From: CALMFG01 sp963674805
GTDB taxonomy: Bacteria; Bacillota; Clostridia; Christensenellales; CALMFG01
Length of the DNA: 64,000 bases
Reading direction: 5' to 3'
Assembly (NCBI GenBank): GCA_963674805.2
Contig: CAXXNY010000016.1
Coordinates: 248,001 to 312,000 of the forward strand
Shown: positions 43,445-51,758 of the stretch, in pieces
Layout of the letters: every line of letters starts with the position of its first letter
Numbering within the stretch: the first letter of the stretch is position 1
The notes under the pieces: model-generated
The model's database searches: none
Seen by the model: only the letters and a program-made list of their open reading frames with translations
Told to the model about the DNA's origin: nothing
Position numbers and translations under genes: made by a program

Positions 43445-43480
43445 CAGGCAAAGTTTATCCAATATTGTGCCTGTTTTTTT
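43445..43480 (+). terminator. Attenuator terminator between leader peptide and erm
   Basis: CAGGCA (43445-43450) pairs with TGCCTG (43468-43473), followed by seven T (43474-43480). It lies after the leader and before the erm start at 43525, so it is an intrinsic terminator inside the 5' untranslated region. An imperfect hairpin at about 43308-43356 lies between leader and terminator and may be the switching partner. Confidence 0.65.
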
Positions 43481-43524
43481 ATTGCCAATATCAAACCGCA
43501 AATAAAAAAACAGGAGATAGCAAC

Positions 43525-44307
43525 ATGCCTAAAACTAAATATAACCAGCAAAACATCTATTCCGTTTCACAAAATTTTTTAACAAACAAGCGCTTGATAG
43601 AACGTCTAATACGCATAAGCGCCATAATCAAAGACGACATAGTCATTGAAATTGGAACCGGAAAGGGGCACCTAACAAGAGCAGTAAGTAACAGATGTCG
43701 AAAGATTTATTCTGTTGAAATTGACGAGAGACTTTATCATCAATCTCAAGTTAAGCTTGCTGAGCTTAAAAATGTTAAATTAATAAATCAAGATTTCCTT
43801 AAATTCCAATTGCCAAAAGGGGAACGTTATAAAGTATTTTCGAATATACCTTTTTGCATTACATCAAATATCCTTAAAAAATTAACAAACACGCCAAATC
43901 CACCGACAGATATTTGGATTACACTGGAAAAAGGCACTGCAAAAAGATTCTTAGGCATTCCGAGAGAAAGTCAAATGTCCTTGTTAATTAAACCATTCTG
44001 GGATATTACTGTTGTTTACTATTTTAATAGAGATGATTTTCATCCGCGGCCATCTGTTGACGTTGTTTTCGTGCACTTTTGCAGGAAGCACCTTCCTGAT
44101 ATTGATAACAAAGATTTTTATAATTATCAAAAGTTTATTAAGAACTCACTTAAAATAGGGCTTTCGAAAAAGTCTAGCCTTTTGAGCAAAAGACAAGTTT
44201 CAATGGCTTTAAAACACGCTTCTTTGCCCTGTATTCCCCCGAGCGGGTCAATCTTATATGTTCAATGGTTATGCTTGTTTCGATATTATATGAACTTAAT
44301 TAAATAG
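43525..44307 (+). CDS. erm: Erm-type 23S rRNA adenine-N6 methyltransferase
   Basis: 260 residues from ATG at 43525 (AGGAGA 8 bases upstream); an upstream in-frame ATG at 43465 would start inside the attenuator and is rejected. KsgA/Erm motifs: SVSQNFLTNKRLIERLI near residue 13, SAM loop VIEIGTGKGHLTRAV near 40, YSVEIDERL near 62, INQDFLKF near 87, catalytic SNIPFCITS with Asn107, and FHPRPSVDVVFVHF near 175. It would dimethylate A2058 and give macrolide-lincosamide-streptogramin B resistance. The sequence does not match closely any erm class I can name. Base composition is more A/T-rich than its neighbours. Confidence 0.85.
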   Translation: MPKTKYNQQNIYSVSQNFLTNKRLIERLIRISAIIKDDIVIEIGTGKGHLTRAVSNRCRKIYSVEIDERLYHQSQVKLAELKNVKLINQDFLKFQLPKGERYKVFSNIPFCITSNILKKLTNTPNPPTDIWITLEKGTAKRFLGIPRESQMSLLIKPFWDITVVYYFNRDDFHPRPSVDVVFVHFCRKHLPDIDNKDFYNYQKFIKNSLKIGLSKKSSLLSKRQVSMALKHASLPCIPPSGSILYVQWLCLFRYYMNLIK

Positions 44308-44311
44308 CACT

Positions 44312-44353
44312 ATTAGTAAAACGCTTTTTTATTATCAAAGGCGTTTACTAATA
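44312..44353 (+). terminator. Terminator-like hairpin after erm
   Basis: ATTAGTAAAACGC and GCGTTTACTAAT pair over 12 bases with one bulged A; the loop contains six T. It is 5 bases after the erm stop. Confidence 0.5.
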
Positions 44354-44599
44354 TGGCAATTGCTGCTCTTTCCTATATTTAGACTTTTCTCAGGGGAAGT
44401 GAACAAGATTAAAGCAAGGATCCACAAATGGTGAGGTTTTTTAGGTGAGCTTTTTACTTTTCAGAAAAGTCCACATTTTGGAATAGTTGTGCTTAAGCCT
44501 AATTCGCAAAATAGTCATTTTACGAATAGTATGCTTTTTATATGTACCCTTATAAATCTTTTAGTTTGTTCTGAACAGCAGTGAATTTTCGCAAAACAA
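44354..44599. other. Intergenic, no gene seen
   Basis: A/T-rich sequence between erm and the HNH gene. It contains a third TTTACGAATAG (44519-44529), also seen twice near the left edge of the window. I see no frame with a plausible start and no clear terminator for the HNH gene. Confidence 0.35.
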
Positions 44600-45379
44600 T
44601 TAAGTTCTTTCTTTACTCGCTCTTCGAATCATACCTTTAACCGTATCAATAGAATATATGCCATCTTTCTTGCTATGTATAATCATATGACAATTTGGGC
44701 AAACAGGAATTAAATCCTTTATTGGATCTACAATCGTTTCTCCTTCACTTAAATGAACAGGATTAATATGATGGACATGAATTTTACCTTCAAATCTTTT
44801 TCCATACATTTCACCAAAATCAATACCGCATACCCCACATTGGCATCCGAAATGCTCTATGCATTTTTTTCTTGCAATAGGATTCCGCTCATAATGGTTA
44901 ATCGTAACCTGTGTTTTTTCTCCTTCAACTAGCTCAATTTCATCCGCAAAGACTGGTTCCATTATATTCGCTTCTCTTTGTTTCGGAGATATAATTGTTT
45001 CATATTCAATTCCTAAATAATTGGTCAAAGGGGTCCAGTCATCCCAAAGCCTTACCTTATTTAATTCTTCTTTCCAAACCTCGATTTTACTTCTGGTCTT
45101 TGCCTCAGGGAATATCTCGCAGTGAAGTCGATAGTAACCATCCGATGCCATATTCGTATCTTTGCTAACAGCATATGCAGACAATAGCGGCACCCCCAAC
45201 TCGTGGCATAACATGCTTACATTCCCAAGCATACTAGGCAATTGCGTGTGTGGATTTATAGCTGGTTTCATCTCTGCAGAAATATCTCCATAAGTGCGTG
45301 TTCCTATAGCATTTACGGATTTCAGTAGTATCTTTGCGACTTGTTTCTCTTGATTATTTAGCTCGAACTGTTTTTTCAC
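44600..45379 (-). CDS. HNH endonuclease (probable modification-dependent or accessory restriction nuclease)
   Basis: 259 residues. The C-terminal HNH/zinc finger is clear: C-G-V-C near residue 181-184, HVHHINPVHL near 201 and DLIPVCPNCHMIIH near 222, matching McrA-like HNH nucleases. The N-terminal 130 residues (ILLKSVNAIGTRTYGDISAE, PSMLGNVSMLCHELGVPLLS) form a separate, probably DNA-reading domain that I do not recognise. It lies 60 bases downstream of hsdR on the same strand, so it belongs to the defence cluster. A type IV role is possible. Confidence 0.78.
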   Translation of the reverse strand: MKKQFELNNQEKQVAKILLKSVNAIGTRTYGDISAEMKPAINPHTQLPSMLGNVSMLCHELGVPLLSAYAVSKDTNMASDGYYRLHCEIFPEAKTRSKIEVWKEELNKVRLWDDWTPLTNYLGIEYETIISPKQREANIMEPVFADEIELVEGEKTQVTINHYERNPIARKKCIEHFGCQCGVCGIDFGEMYGKRFEGKIHVHHINPVHLSEGETIVDPIKDLIPVCPNCHMIIHSKKDGIYSIDTVKGMIRRASKERT

Positions 45380-45441
45380 AATTACCTCCGCACATTAAAA
45401 AATAAGCGTTAAGATACAAATAAGAATGCAAATCAAGAATT

Positions 45442-48400
45442 TTAATTTAATTCATCAATAGTCATTATGACGCCTTTTATAACATCCAATCTATTATTGA
45501 AAAGTTCAGTCACACTACCGTGCTTGTTAAAAGGGTGTTCATTCAGCACTCGTTTTTCTATGCCCCCGTTTTCTGCGATATAATCCACAATCAATTTTAC
45601 AAAAGCCATCTGTTTAGGACTTAACTTTTCATCTGAAAGGAATTTCGAAAACTTTTCTTCCACCGCCCGCCTATCCAGCCCCACTAGACTTAATACGAGT
45701 TTTGTTAGCGGCATATCCGCAAAAGTTTTCTCGTAGTCTTCCCTGGTACCAAGTTTTTGCCATAGAATTTTTTCAAGATACCGAATATCCTCTTCGTCAA
45801 GTGTTCGTCCATGCCGAAGTTTATAGATCACTATATCGTCTTTGTGTTCTTTTAAATAATGGTTAACTTTTTCACGATAATTTTTTAGATTAACTGTTTG
45901 AACAACATCGGAATGTTCAATAATCCCTAAAACTTCATCAGTGAAATTTGTATAGTAGTCTTTTTGTTTAGAAGCTTCAATATACTTGACAAGATCGCGC
46001 AAAGCAACTCGCACCTTCTCCATGTCGCATAACCCTGCCGTCTGCCAAAAGTCCTCGATCTGTACTTGTTTAATCACTTCTGCCTGACGCTTAACTTTCT
46101 CTATGTTCCCAATTTTAGATAGGTTTTTTGCAGTCGACGCTACCTTGATAATCTGTTTAGATGCCGTTTGCCCTTTTAAGTAGGCGAACATAATCGCATA
46201 CATCAAAAAGTCAAAGCGCTTTGCCAACTCGTCATCATCGTACGGCAGGATCAGCGGTGCTATGTTGTCCTCAAGGTCGATAATCTCGGTATCTCCGATC
46301 TGGTTAAACGCGCTGACTTTATTATACTTATGCACATATCTAAGGCGCATCTTCACATCAAAGCGTTTATCATCTAGCGCCGCTACTTCGCCTGATAGCT
46401 GTTGCACCATCTGATTACGGTATTCCTGCAAGGCGTCTTCTTGAAAGTCCAGCCGCTGGAGCTCCTTGGCGATAGCCAAACGAATATTAAACAGGTTTTC
46501 TGTGAGCGTTTTTATGTTCCCTGTTTCTTTTCTTTGTGTCGGTTGCCTGAAGTATTCGAAATTACTGCAGTAGTCAAAAATTAAAAACTCGGTTTTGTCC
46601 AACCCCACACCCAACAAATCCGGGCACAATCGTGTACCGCGCCCAATCATTTGAATAAACTTAGACTTAGAGCGCACTTTTTTAAACATCACTAGATTGA
46701 CTACCTCGGGGATATCCACCCCGGTATCCAACATATCTACCGATACTGCAATTTGCGGCCATTTATCCTTTTCGGTAAAGTTATCAAAAGTTGAGTGAAC
46801 ATATTTAAGCCCGGTATAGATACGCTCCACAAATTTGCCTGCGTACTGCGGGAACAATGCGTCAAAACGCTGAATGATGAAATCTGCGTGCTTCTGATTA
46901 GCGGCGAAGATGATGGTTTTACCCAAGCAATCCCCACCTTGCACCTTAACACCTTTCGCCATCAACTCCTTTAAAACCAAATCCACCGTGTCTTGATTAA
47001 ACAAGAACTGGTTGATTGCACTGCCGCTGATATCCCGCACGCCTTGCTCAAAGGTCTCTTCAAAGGTATCCTCAAACTGCGCTTTTTCTTCATCCGAAAG
47101 ATCGTCGTAATGAATGCCCTCTTCGGGCAGTTTTAGTTTGGTCTCAATAGTATGGTAGGGTACCAAAAATCCATCCTTTACTGCTTCCTCCATATCATAG
47201 GCAAAAGTGGGCTGATTATCTTCCAAATCAAAGATTGTATAGGTGTTTTTGTCAATATCGCTTTTTGGAGTGGCAGTAAGTCCTAAAAGCATGGCATCGA
47301 AATAATCAAAAATAGCCTGATATTTTTTATAGATGCTGCGGTGACTTTCATCCACGATAATGAGATCGAAGTGTCCGCTGGTAAACAACAGTTGTCCGTC
47401 CTTACCCTTTGTCTCGTCAATTGCGTTCATCATGGTGGGATATGTGGAAAAAATCATCCGGCTTTCTGGATTGTCCTTAGAGTCTAAGAGGTTGCAGAGC
47501 GAAAGCTGAGGTAAAAGGTTTTTGAAGTGCTTTTTGGCTTGGCGCACCAATTCCACTCGATCTGCCAAAAAGAGAATATTCTTGACCCATCCATTTTGCA
47601 TCAGCACATCCACAACGGAGATCGCCGTGCGCGTTTTACCTGAACCTGTCGCCATGACCAGCAGAGCTTTGCGCTGTTTATTCATCAGCGTATCGCACAC
47701 CGTCCCAATCGCCATCTTCTGATAGCTACGGTTGGTGATGGTGTCCTTAATTAAAATATTCGTAAGCGGTTTCTTGTTCTTTTGCTTAAATTTTAGCCAC
47801 TGCAATTCGTCTTTCGTGTAAATGCCCGAAACCTGGCGTTCCGGATATGATCCATCATCCCAAAGAAAGTATTCAAAACCGTTGGTGTAGAACATCACCG
47901 GCTTTACACCATATTGCTTTTCAAGACAATTTGCATACGCCAGCGCCTGCGTCTTACCCACCTTTGGGTTTACACTGGTACGTTTGGCTTCCACTACCGC
48001 CAGCGGTTTTTTATCGTCATCATACAGCACATAATCCACAAAACCTTCGCCGCTTTCGGAAGGCATACCTGTAACCGGCACCTCTACCAGACAGTCCCGA
48101 TTAAACTGCCAGCCTTTCAGTTCCAGTTCCAAGTCGATGTACATTTTGCGAGTTTCCCATTCGGTCAGGGTATCCACATCAAACTCGCGGGCAGCTTCAT
48201 GGTCGCGCCGCAGTTCCGCACCTAATTCGCGAAGTCGCGTATTCTCGGCTGCCATCTCAGTCAGCTTTCTGTCGGCTTCTTTGTACTTTTTTAATAGCTT
48301 GGCCAACGCTTCTTTGGTGCGTTTTTCGGTCTCGTCGGCCAAGTGGCTGTCGTCAAACACCCGCCCTTTTTCATAAGTCTGCCCATAAGCGTATTCCACC

Positions 48401-48759
48401 CAACATACAAACGCAAACAGGTTTTTAAGGCAGAGCACCGCCTGCTCCCTGCGCACAGGCGATCCTGAATGCACAGCCTTGTTGCCCAGTTTATGAATAT
48501 ACCGAATAGGTTCGAACAGCGTATGCGGAATCAATCGCTGAAAACTCTGATCATAGATCAGCGCCGAAAGGGTGTCCTGATATGGCACTTCGAGCGATTG
48601 GTCGTTGGTATAGACCCATTTCACCGATAGCTCCAGCGCGCGCCGCGCCGTGATAGCTGTAAGCGAATAGCTGACCGCCATGCTCTTTTCGGCCTCGAGA
48701 CAGGCTTCGGCAAAGGAAACGAAGGGTTTATTGTTTTTTAGGAAGCTGAAGTTTGGCAT
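45442..48759 (-). CDS. hsdR: Type I restriction enzyme R subunit (HsdR)
   Basis: 1105 residues from ATG at 48759; the frame extends to a TTG 15 bases up, but AAGGAT fits this ATG. Order: N-terminal DUF4145-like helices (AVSYSLTAITARRALELSVK), coiled coil near 150-190, HSDR_N nuclease with VDYVLYDD and the catalytic VVEAKR near residue 255, SF2 helicase with MATGSGKTRTA near 365, IIVDESHRSIY near 435, LGLTATPKS near 460 and MIGRGTRLCPD near 700, then the EcoEI-type C-terminus. It cuts DNA after translocation. It stands 5 genes away from hsdS but on the same strand. Confidence 0.93.
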   Translation of the reverse strand: MPNFSFLKNNKPFVSFAEACLEAEKSMAVSYSLTAITARRALELSVKWVYTNDQSLEVPYQDTLSALIYDQSFQRLIPHTLFEPIRYIHKLGNKAVHSGSPVRREQAVLCLKNLFAFVCWVEYAYGQTYEKGRVFDDSHLADETEKRTKEALAKLLKKYKEADRKLTEMAAENTRLRELGAELRRDHEAAREFDVDTLTEWETRKMYIDLELELKGWQFNRDCLVEVPVTGMPSESGEGFVDYVLYDDDKKPLAVVEAKRTSVNPKVGKTQALAYANCLEKQYGVKPVMFYTNGFEYFLWDDGSYPERQVSGIYTKDELQWLKFKQKNKKPLTNILIKDTITNRSYQKMAIGTVCDTLMNKQRKALLVMATGSGKTRTAISVVDVLMQNGWVKNILFLADRVELVRQAKKHFKNLLPQLSLCNLLDSKDNPESRMIFSTYPTMMNAIDETKGKDGQLLFTSGHFDLIIVDESHRSIYKKYQAIFDYFDAMLLGLTATPKSDIDKNTYTIFDLEDNQPTFAYDMEEAVKDGFLVPYHTIETKLKLPEEGIHYDDLSDEEKAQFEDTFEETFEQGVRDISGSAINQFLFNQDTVDLVLKELMAKGVKVQGGDCLGKTIIFAANQKHADFIIQRFDALFPQYAGKFVERIYTGLKYVHSTFDNFTEKDKWPQIAVSVDMLDTGVDIPEVVNLVMFKKVRSKSKFIQMIGRGTRLCPDLLGVGLDKTEFLIFDYCSNFEYFRQPTQRKETGNIKTLTENLFNIRLAIAKELQRLDFQEDALQEYRNQMVQQLSGEVAALDDKRFDVKMRLRYVHKYNKVSAFNQIGDTEIIDLEDNIAPLILPYDDDELAKRFDFLMYAIMFAYLKGQTASKQIIKVASTAKNLSKIGNIEKVKRQAEVIKQVQIEDFWQTAGLCDMEKVRVALRDLVKYIEASKQKDYYTNFTDEVLGIIEHSDVVQTVNLKNYREKVNHYLKEHKDDIVIYKLRHGRTLDEEDIRYLEKILWQKLGTREDYEKTFADMPLTKLVLSLVGLDRRAVEEKFSKFLSDEKLSPKQMAFVKLIVDYIAENGGIEKRVLNEHPFNKHGSVTELFNNRLDVIKGVIMTIDELN

Positions 48760-48763
48760 TCTT

Positions 48764-49201
48764 TCATCCTTCAATTGCGTTCAGTATTTTCAGTTTTATC
48801 TGTTCGTTCGCACGGTATGTTCCTTCAAGTATAAGTTGCATTATTTCTCTTAAAAGATCCTTTTTGATCTTTCCTGCCGCAACATGATAAACTATGTTTT
48901 CCATGTCTGCCATGAAATCCTTTGCAATTGTATAGTATCCGTTTTTTAATAAAAACTGTGTTGTTAGCGTCAATGCAATTCTCTTGTTCCCATCAACAAA
49001 ACAATGAAATTGACATGCGCAATAAAACAAATGTGTAATTTTATCATAGATGTCCGGATAATAATCATCGTTTTGGATATGAGTAAGAACCGCATCCAGA
49101 GCACCTAAATCAAGGATACCCAGTTCTCCGCCACCGCTGTGCTCGACCGTCATTTTATGTATCTGCTTTGCTTCATCAATAGTAATATATAAACACGCCA
49201 T
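48764..49201 (-). CDS. Fic/Doc-family protein (death-on-curing type)
   Basis: 145 residues, the Doc length. The catalytic loop HCFVDGNKRIALTLTTQF near residue 67 carries the H-x-F-x-D-G-N-K-R motif (HPFxDGNKR in most Fic proteins; here Cys replaces Pro). An early LGILDLGALDAVL is typical of Doc. Such proteins phosphorylate EF-Tu or AMPylate targets. It begins just 1 base after the rhuM stop and ends 5 bases before hsdR. RhuM would take the place of an antitoxin or partner. Confidence 0.85.
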   Translation of the reverse strand: MACLYITIDEAKQIHKMTVEHSGGGELGILDLGALDAVLTHIQNDDYYPDIYDKITHLFYCACQFHCFVDGNKRIALTLTTQFLLKNGYYTIAKDFMADMENIVYHVAAGKIKKDLLREIMQLILEGTYRANEQIKLKILNAIEG

Positions 49202-49202
49202 A

Positions 49203-50222
49203 CTATTCGCGTTCTTTCAACCGTTTTAGCACTTCTTCGTTTTCTGCCATCAATTTTTCGATTTCGTTGCCTTCTGCGCCTAAAAAGCGTTTATATTCCT
49301 GAGTATCCAACGGTTGAATATATTCCTGTAACTGGATATGAAAAGCATCTCTCAAGGCCATGTCTCGACTCGCCATCGTCTGTCGACCGCTATTGATAAG
49401 TGGTTTCCAATGAGGCAAATCTTCAAAATCCTTGAATATTTCATCAACTTCCCATGTTGTTAACTTGTTTCCTTTCTTTTCATACTCATTTTTTATTGTT
49501 CCCGCGAGTCCGCATTCATATGACGCAACTAAGTTAAGAATATCAGAGTAAAATGTGTTGCGCACCTTGTCTTGTGCTTTTAGTTTTAGCACTTCCCGAT
49601 ATTCCCGCGCTTTTTCTTTGAATATACTCTGGTAAATCATATCCGTATATCTTGCATATTTATAATTTCCTTCTTCCACATAATCTTGAAGCGCGTCCGT
49701 AAATTCTCTGCGATAGCTCTCTTCCTGTAAAAAAGCCCCTAAGAATTCCCGATCTCTTTGATTAATATACTTGGTTGAACCACCTGTTTTTTGATTTATT
49801 GTATCAATTACAATATCTAATATTGTTTGTCTTAAAACTCTTGCATTTTCACTCTCAACAAGCAACATACCTATATTTAGAAACGCTCTAAAATCATAAA
49901 TACCAATTATTGTGGTTTTGGTACCGACATTAATGTCGGTACCAAAAGAACTCATAGCTACTTTTATAAACTCGCGAAGCCTCTTACCTTTTATAATCTC
50001 ATATCCATTGTCCTTAAGTTCATCAGAAAAACTTGAAGTATATCTTTCTATAGTGCGTATATCAACATCATAGAAGTTCGCTACCATCTCTTTTGTAAAC
50101 ACAATCTTTTTTTCAAAAAGAATTCCCTTGATATTTGCAGCCTTTTCAATTTCTTCCAAAGCAAAGCTGTTATTTAAAATATTTTTTCGATCAACACTCG
50201 AATTCGTTAAATCTTTATTCAT
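49203..50222 (-). CDS. rhuM: RhuM-family protein
   Basis: 339 residues. The N-terminal DNA-binding part (FTKEMVANFYDVDIRTIERY, near residue 42) is followed by the RhuM core FDFRAFLNIGMLL-type segment (here IYDFRAFLNIGMLLVESENA near 108), KYINQRDREFLGAFLQEESY near 150 and DMALRDAFHIQLQEYIQPLD near 290. RhuM was named from a Salmonella pathogenicity island; its function is unknown. RhuM and Fic/Doc genes are often found inside type I restriction operons, as here. Confidence 0.83.
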   Translation of the reverse strand: MNKDLTNSSVDRKNILNNSFALEEIEKAANIKGILFEKKIVFTKEMVANFYDVDIRTIERYTSSFSDELKDNGYEIIKGKRLREFIKVAMSSFGTDINVGTKTTIIGIYDFRAFLNIGMLLVESENARVLRQTILDIVIDTINQKTGGSTKYINQRDREFLGAFLQEESYRREFTDALQDYVEEGNYKYARYTDMIYQSIFKEKAREYREVLKLKAQDKVRNTFYSDILNLVASYECGLAGTIKNEYEKKGNKLTTWEVDEIFKDFEDLPHWKPLINSGRQTMASRDMALRDAFHIQLQEYIQPLDTQEYKRFLGAEGNEIEKLMAENEEVLKRLKERE

Positions 50223-50249
50223 TCTCTTTTACCTCTAATCATTTCCCCT

Positions 50250-50972
50250 CTACCACAAAATCAAAAACGGCACCAGTACCGCCAGAATACTGTAAAACGT
50301 CCCAATCAAATAATACTCCGCAAAGTCTTTCTCCTCCGCAATCTTCTTATACCGCGCAATCGACTTGCCGGCAATGACTAATCCGATGGCAGTATACTGC
50401 CCCGCAATCAACAGGAACAGAACAAGCAAGCGCTCAAGGTTACCAATAACCGCGCCTGTTTTCAATTCACTTTCTTCACCAGAAACCGGTTTAAAGTTTG
50501 AGAAAATACTTTTATACGTGATGTTGGCAGGCTTTAATACGATTAACATCAGCAAGATGGCTTTTATTAAAATACTAAACGTTATCCCCAACGAACCTAA
50601 AAGTGAAATCAACGTCGGATACACCACCAGTGTTTTAAATATGGCAGACAGTATAAACAGGCTTAGCCCATGCAAAACTTGATCAAATACAAAGACCCAC
50701 ACCGTATTCTTTGCTGTTTCAATCCAATATTTAAGCGTATCTATAGCATAGTGAGCAAATATATAGATCAGCCCTACCCAAAGCACTGCCCAGTTCAGCT
50801 TAAACATAAAGAGCAGGAGAATTGGCGCCGCATAAATTAAACTATGGAGCATCACATGCGAATAGCTATCTTTCTTTTTATCAGAAAGCGCTTGCGGCTG
50901 AAAATAAAAATCCCCTAAAACATGCGCAATAAGTAAGATGATCAATAATTCACTGTTCAAACCTTCTACCAC
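50250..50972 (-). CDS. DUF3307 multi-pass membrane protein, partner of SatD
   Basis: 240 residues from GTG at 50972, overlapping the satD stop by 7 bases. About six hydrophobic segments. Conserved polar residues sit in or next to helices: His17 and Asp21 in AHVLGDFYFQPQ, His43, and His74 and Asp78 in AHYAIDTLKYW. This H-x3-D repeat recalls metal-dependent membrane hydrolases such as the YdjM family, but no activity is known for DUF3307. Coupled translation with SatD points to joint action. Confidence 0.8.
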   Translation of the reverse strand: MVEGLNSELLIILLIAHVLGDFYFQPQALSDKKKDSYSHVMLHSLIYAAPILLLFMFKLNWAVLWVGLIYIFAHYAIDTLKYWIETAKNTVWVFVFDQVLHGLSLFILSAIFKTLVVYPTLISLLGSLGITFSILIKAILLMLIVLKPANITYKSIFSNFKPVSGEESELKTGAVIGNLERLLVLFLLIAGQYTAIGLVIAGKSIARYKKIAEEKDFAEYYLIGTFYSILAVLVPFLILW

Positions 50973-51643
50973 CCTTTTTTCGCAATATAATCTTTGATCT
51001 GCTCAAGGCATTTCGTATACGTATAGTATCCGGCAGCATCCAGCCGTCTATGGACACTGGATTGCTCAATATTGATTTTTTGTGCGATTTCCGTTTGTGT
51101 TAACCCTTTTTCTTTCAGCCGTATGACCTCAAGCTGCTTTTCTCCCCACTTTTTTTCTATAAAACTGCAGGCACTTAAAGCAGTATTGATCATATCGGTA
51201 TCAACGCCGTCTTTTTTTTGGAAGCCTATTGAGAGCTTGCCTTTAGCAACATTGATCTTTACGTCCGAATAAAGGCCTTCCTTTTCGTTCTCTTGTTTTT
51301 TCAGTTGGTTGATCGCATCCCTCGCGCTATAGTAAGCATCACCGTCTGCGCCAATCGCAAACACATTTTTAATCTCGGTTGAGATTTGCCCAATGCCTAC
51401 ACCAAAGCGCAGTTTAATCGGATATATCTCAATTTTGATTTTTTTAATGATACTTAAAAAGTCGCCCGTATCATATAGTAAGCCTTGAAATTCATCACCA
51501 ATGGTGATTAAAAACTTTGATTGTATATCTTGATAGTACTCTTGATTAATCGCTTCTAATATATCTGACAGCTTGCTTTGGATGACAGACCGATCTTTCA
51601 GTTTTTTAGACCCAATCAGATCACCAATTATCGCACAATACAT
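50966..51643 (-). CDS. satD: SatD-family protein: cyclase/GGDEF-like palm pattern plus C-terminal HTH
   Basis: 225 residues from ATG at 51643 (AGGTGA upstream; GTATGCGAGG in front is not part of the protein). The family (PF16264) was named from the Streptococcus sat operon and has no known function. I see Asp8 in IIGDLIGSK, G-D-E-F at residues 49-52 in ITIGDEFQGLL, LRFGVGIGQIS near 78 and IGADGDAYYSARDAI near 97. This is the spacing and wording of class III nucleotide cyclases and GGDEF palms. Residues 175-205 form an HTH (LTQTEIAQKINIEQSSVHRR). It has its own perfect promoter inside the restriction cluster. Confidence 0.82.
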   Translation of the reverse strand: MYCAIIGDLIGSKKLKDRSVIQSKLSDILEAINQEYYQDIQSKFLITIGDEFQGLLYDTGDFLSIIKKIKIEIYPIKLRFGVGIGQISTEIKNVFAIGADGDAYYSARDAINQLKKQENEKEGLYSDVKINVAKGKLSIGFQKKDGVDTDMINTALSACSFIEKKWGEKQLEVIRLKEKGLTQTEIAQKINIEQSSVHRRLDAAGYYTYTKCLEQIKDYIAKKGW

Positions 51644-51664
51644 AAAATCACCTCGCATACATTT

Positions 51665-51693
51665 ATTATACGCTTAGCGTTATGCTATTTCAA
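51665..51693 (-). promoter_or_regulatory. Promoter of satD-DUF3307
   Basis: On the minus strand TTGAAA (51688-51693) and TATAAT (51665-51670) are exactly 17 bases apart, 20 bases before the satD start. The spacer holds CGCTAAGCG, a small palindrome. The A/T-rich stretch behind (51694-51745) has repeated ATGC-TATTATA units that may bind the SatD HTH. It shows that satD can be expressed apart from hsdM. Confidence 0.65.
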
Positions 51694-51758
51694 CTGCATA
51701 TTGTAATATTATGCTATTATATACGCATATTATATGTTTATGCATTTAAAACCGCATA

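Noticed and set aside
43465..43524. Longer erm start (ATG at 43465)
   Set aside because: It would lie within the attenuator hairpin and T run, has no ribosome binding site, and adds a cysteine-rich stretch not found in Erm proteins.
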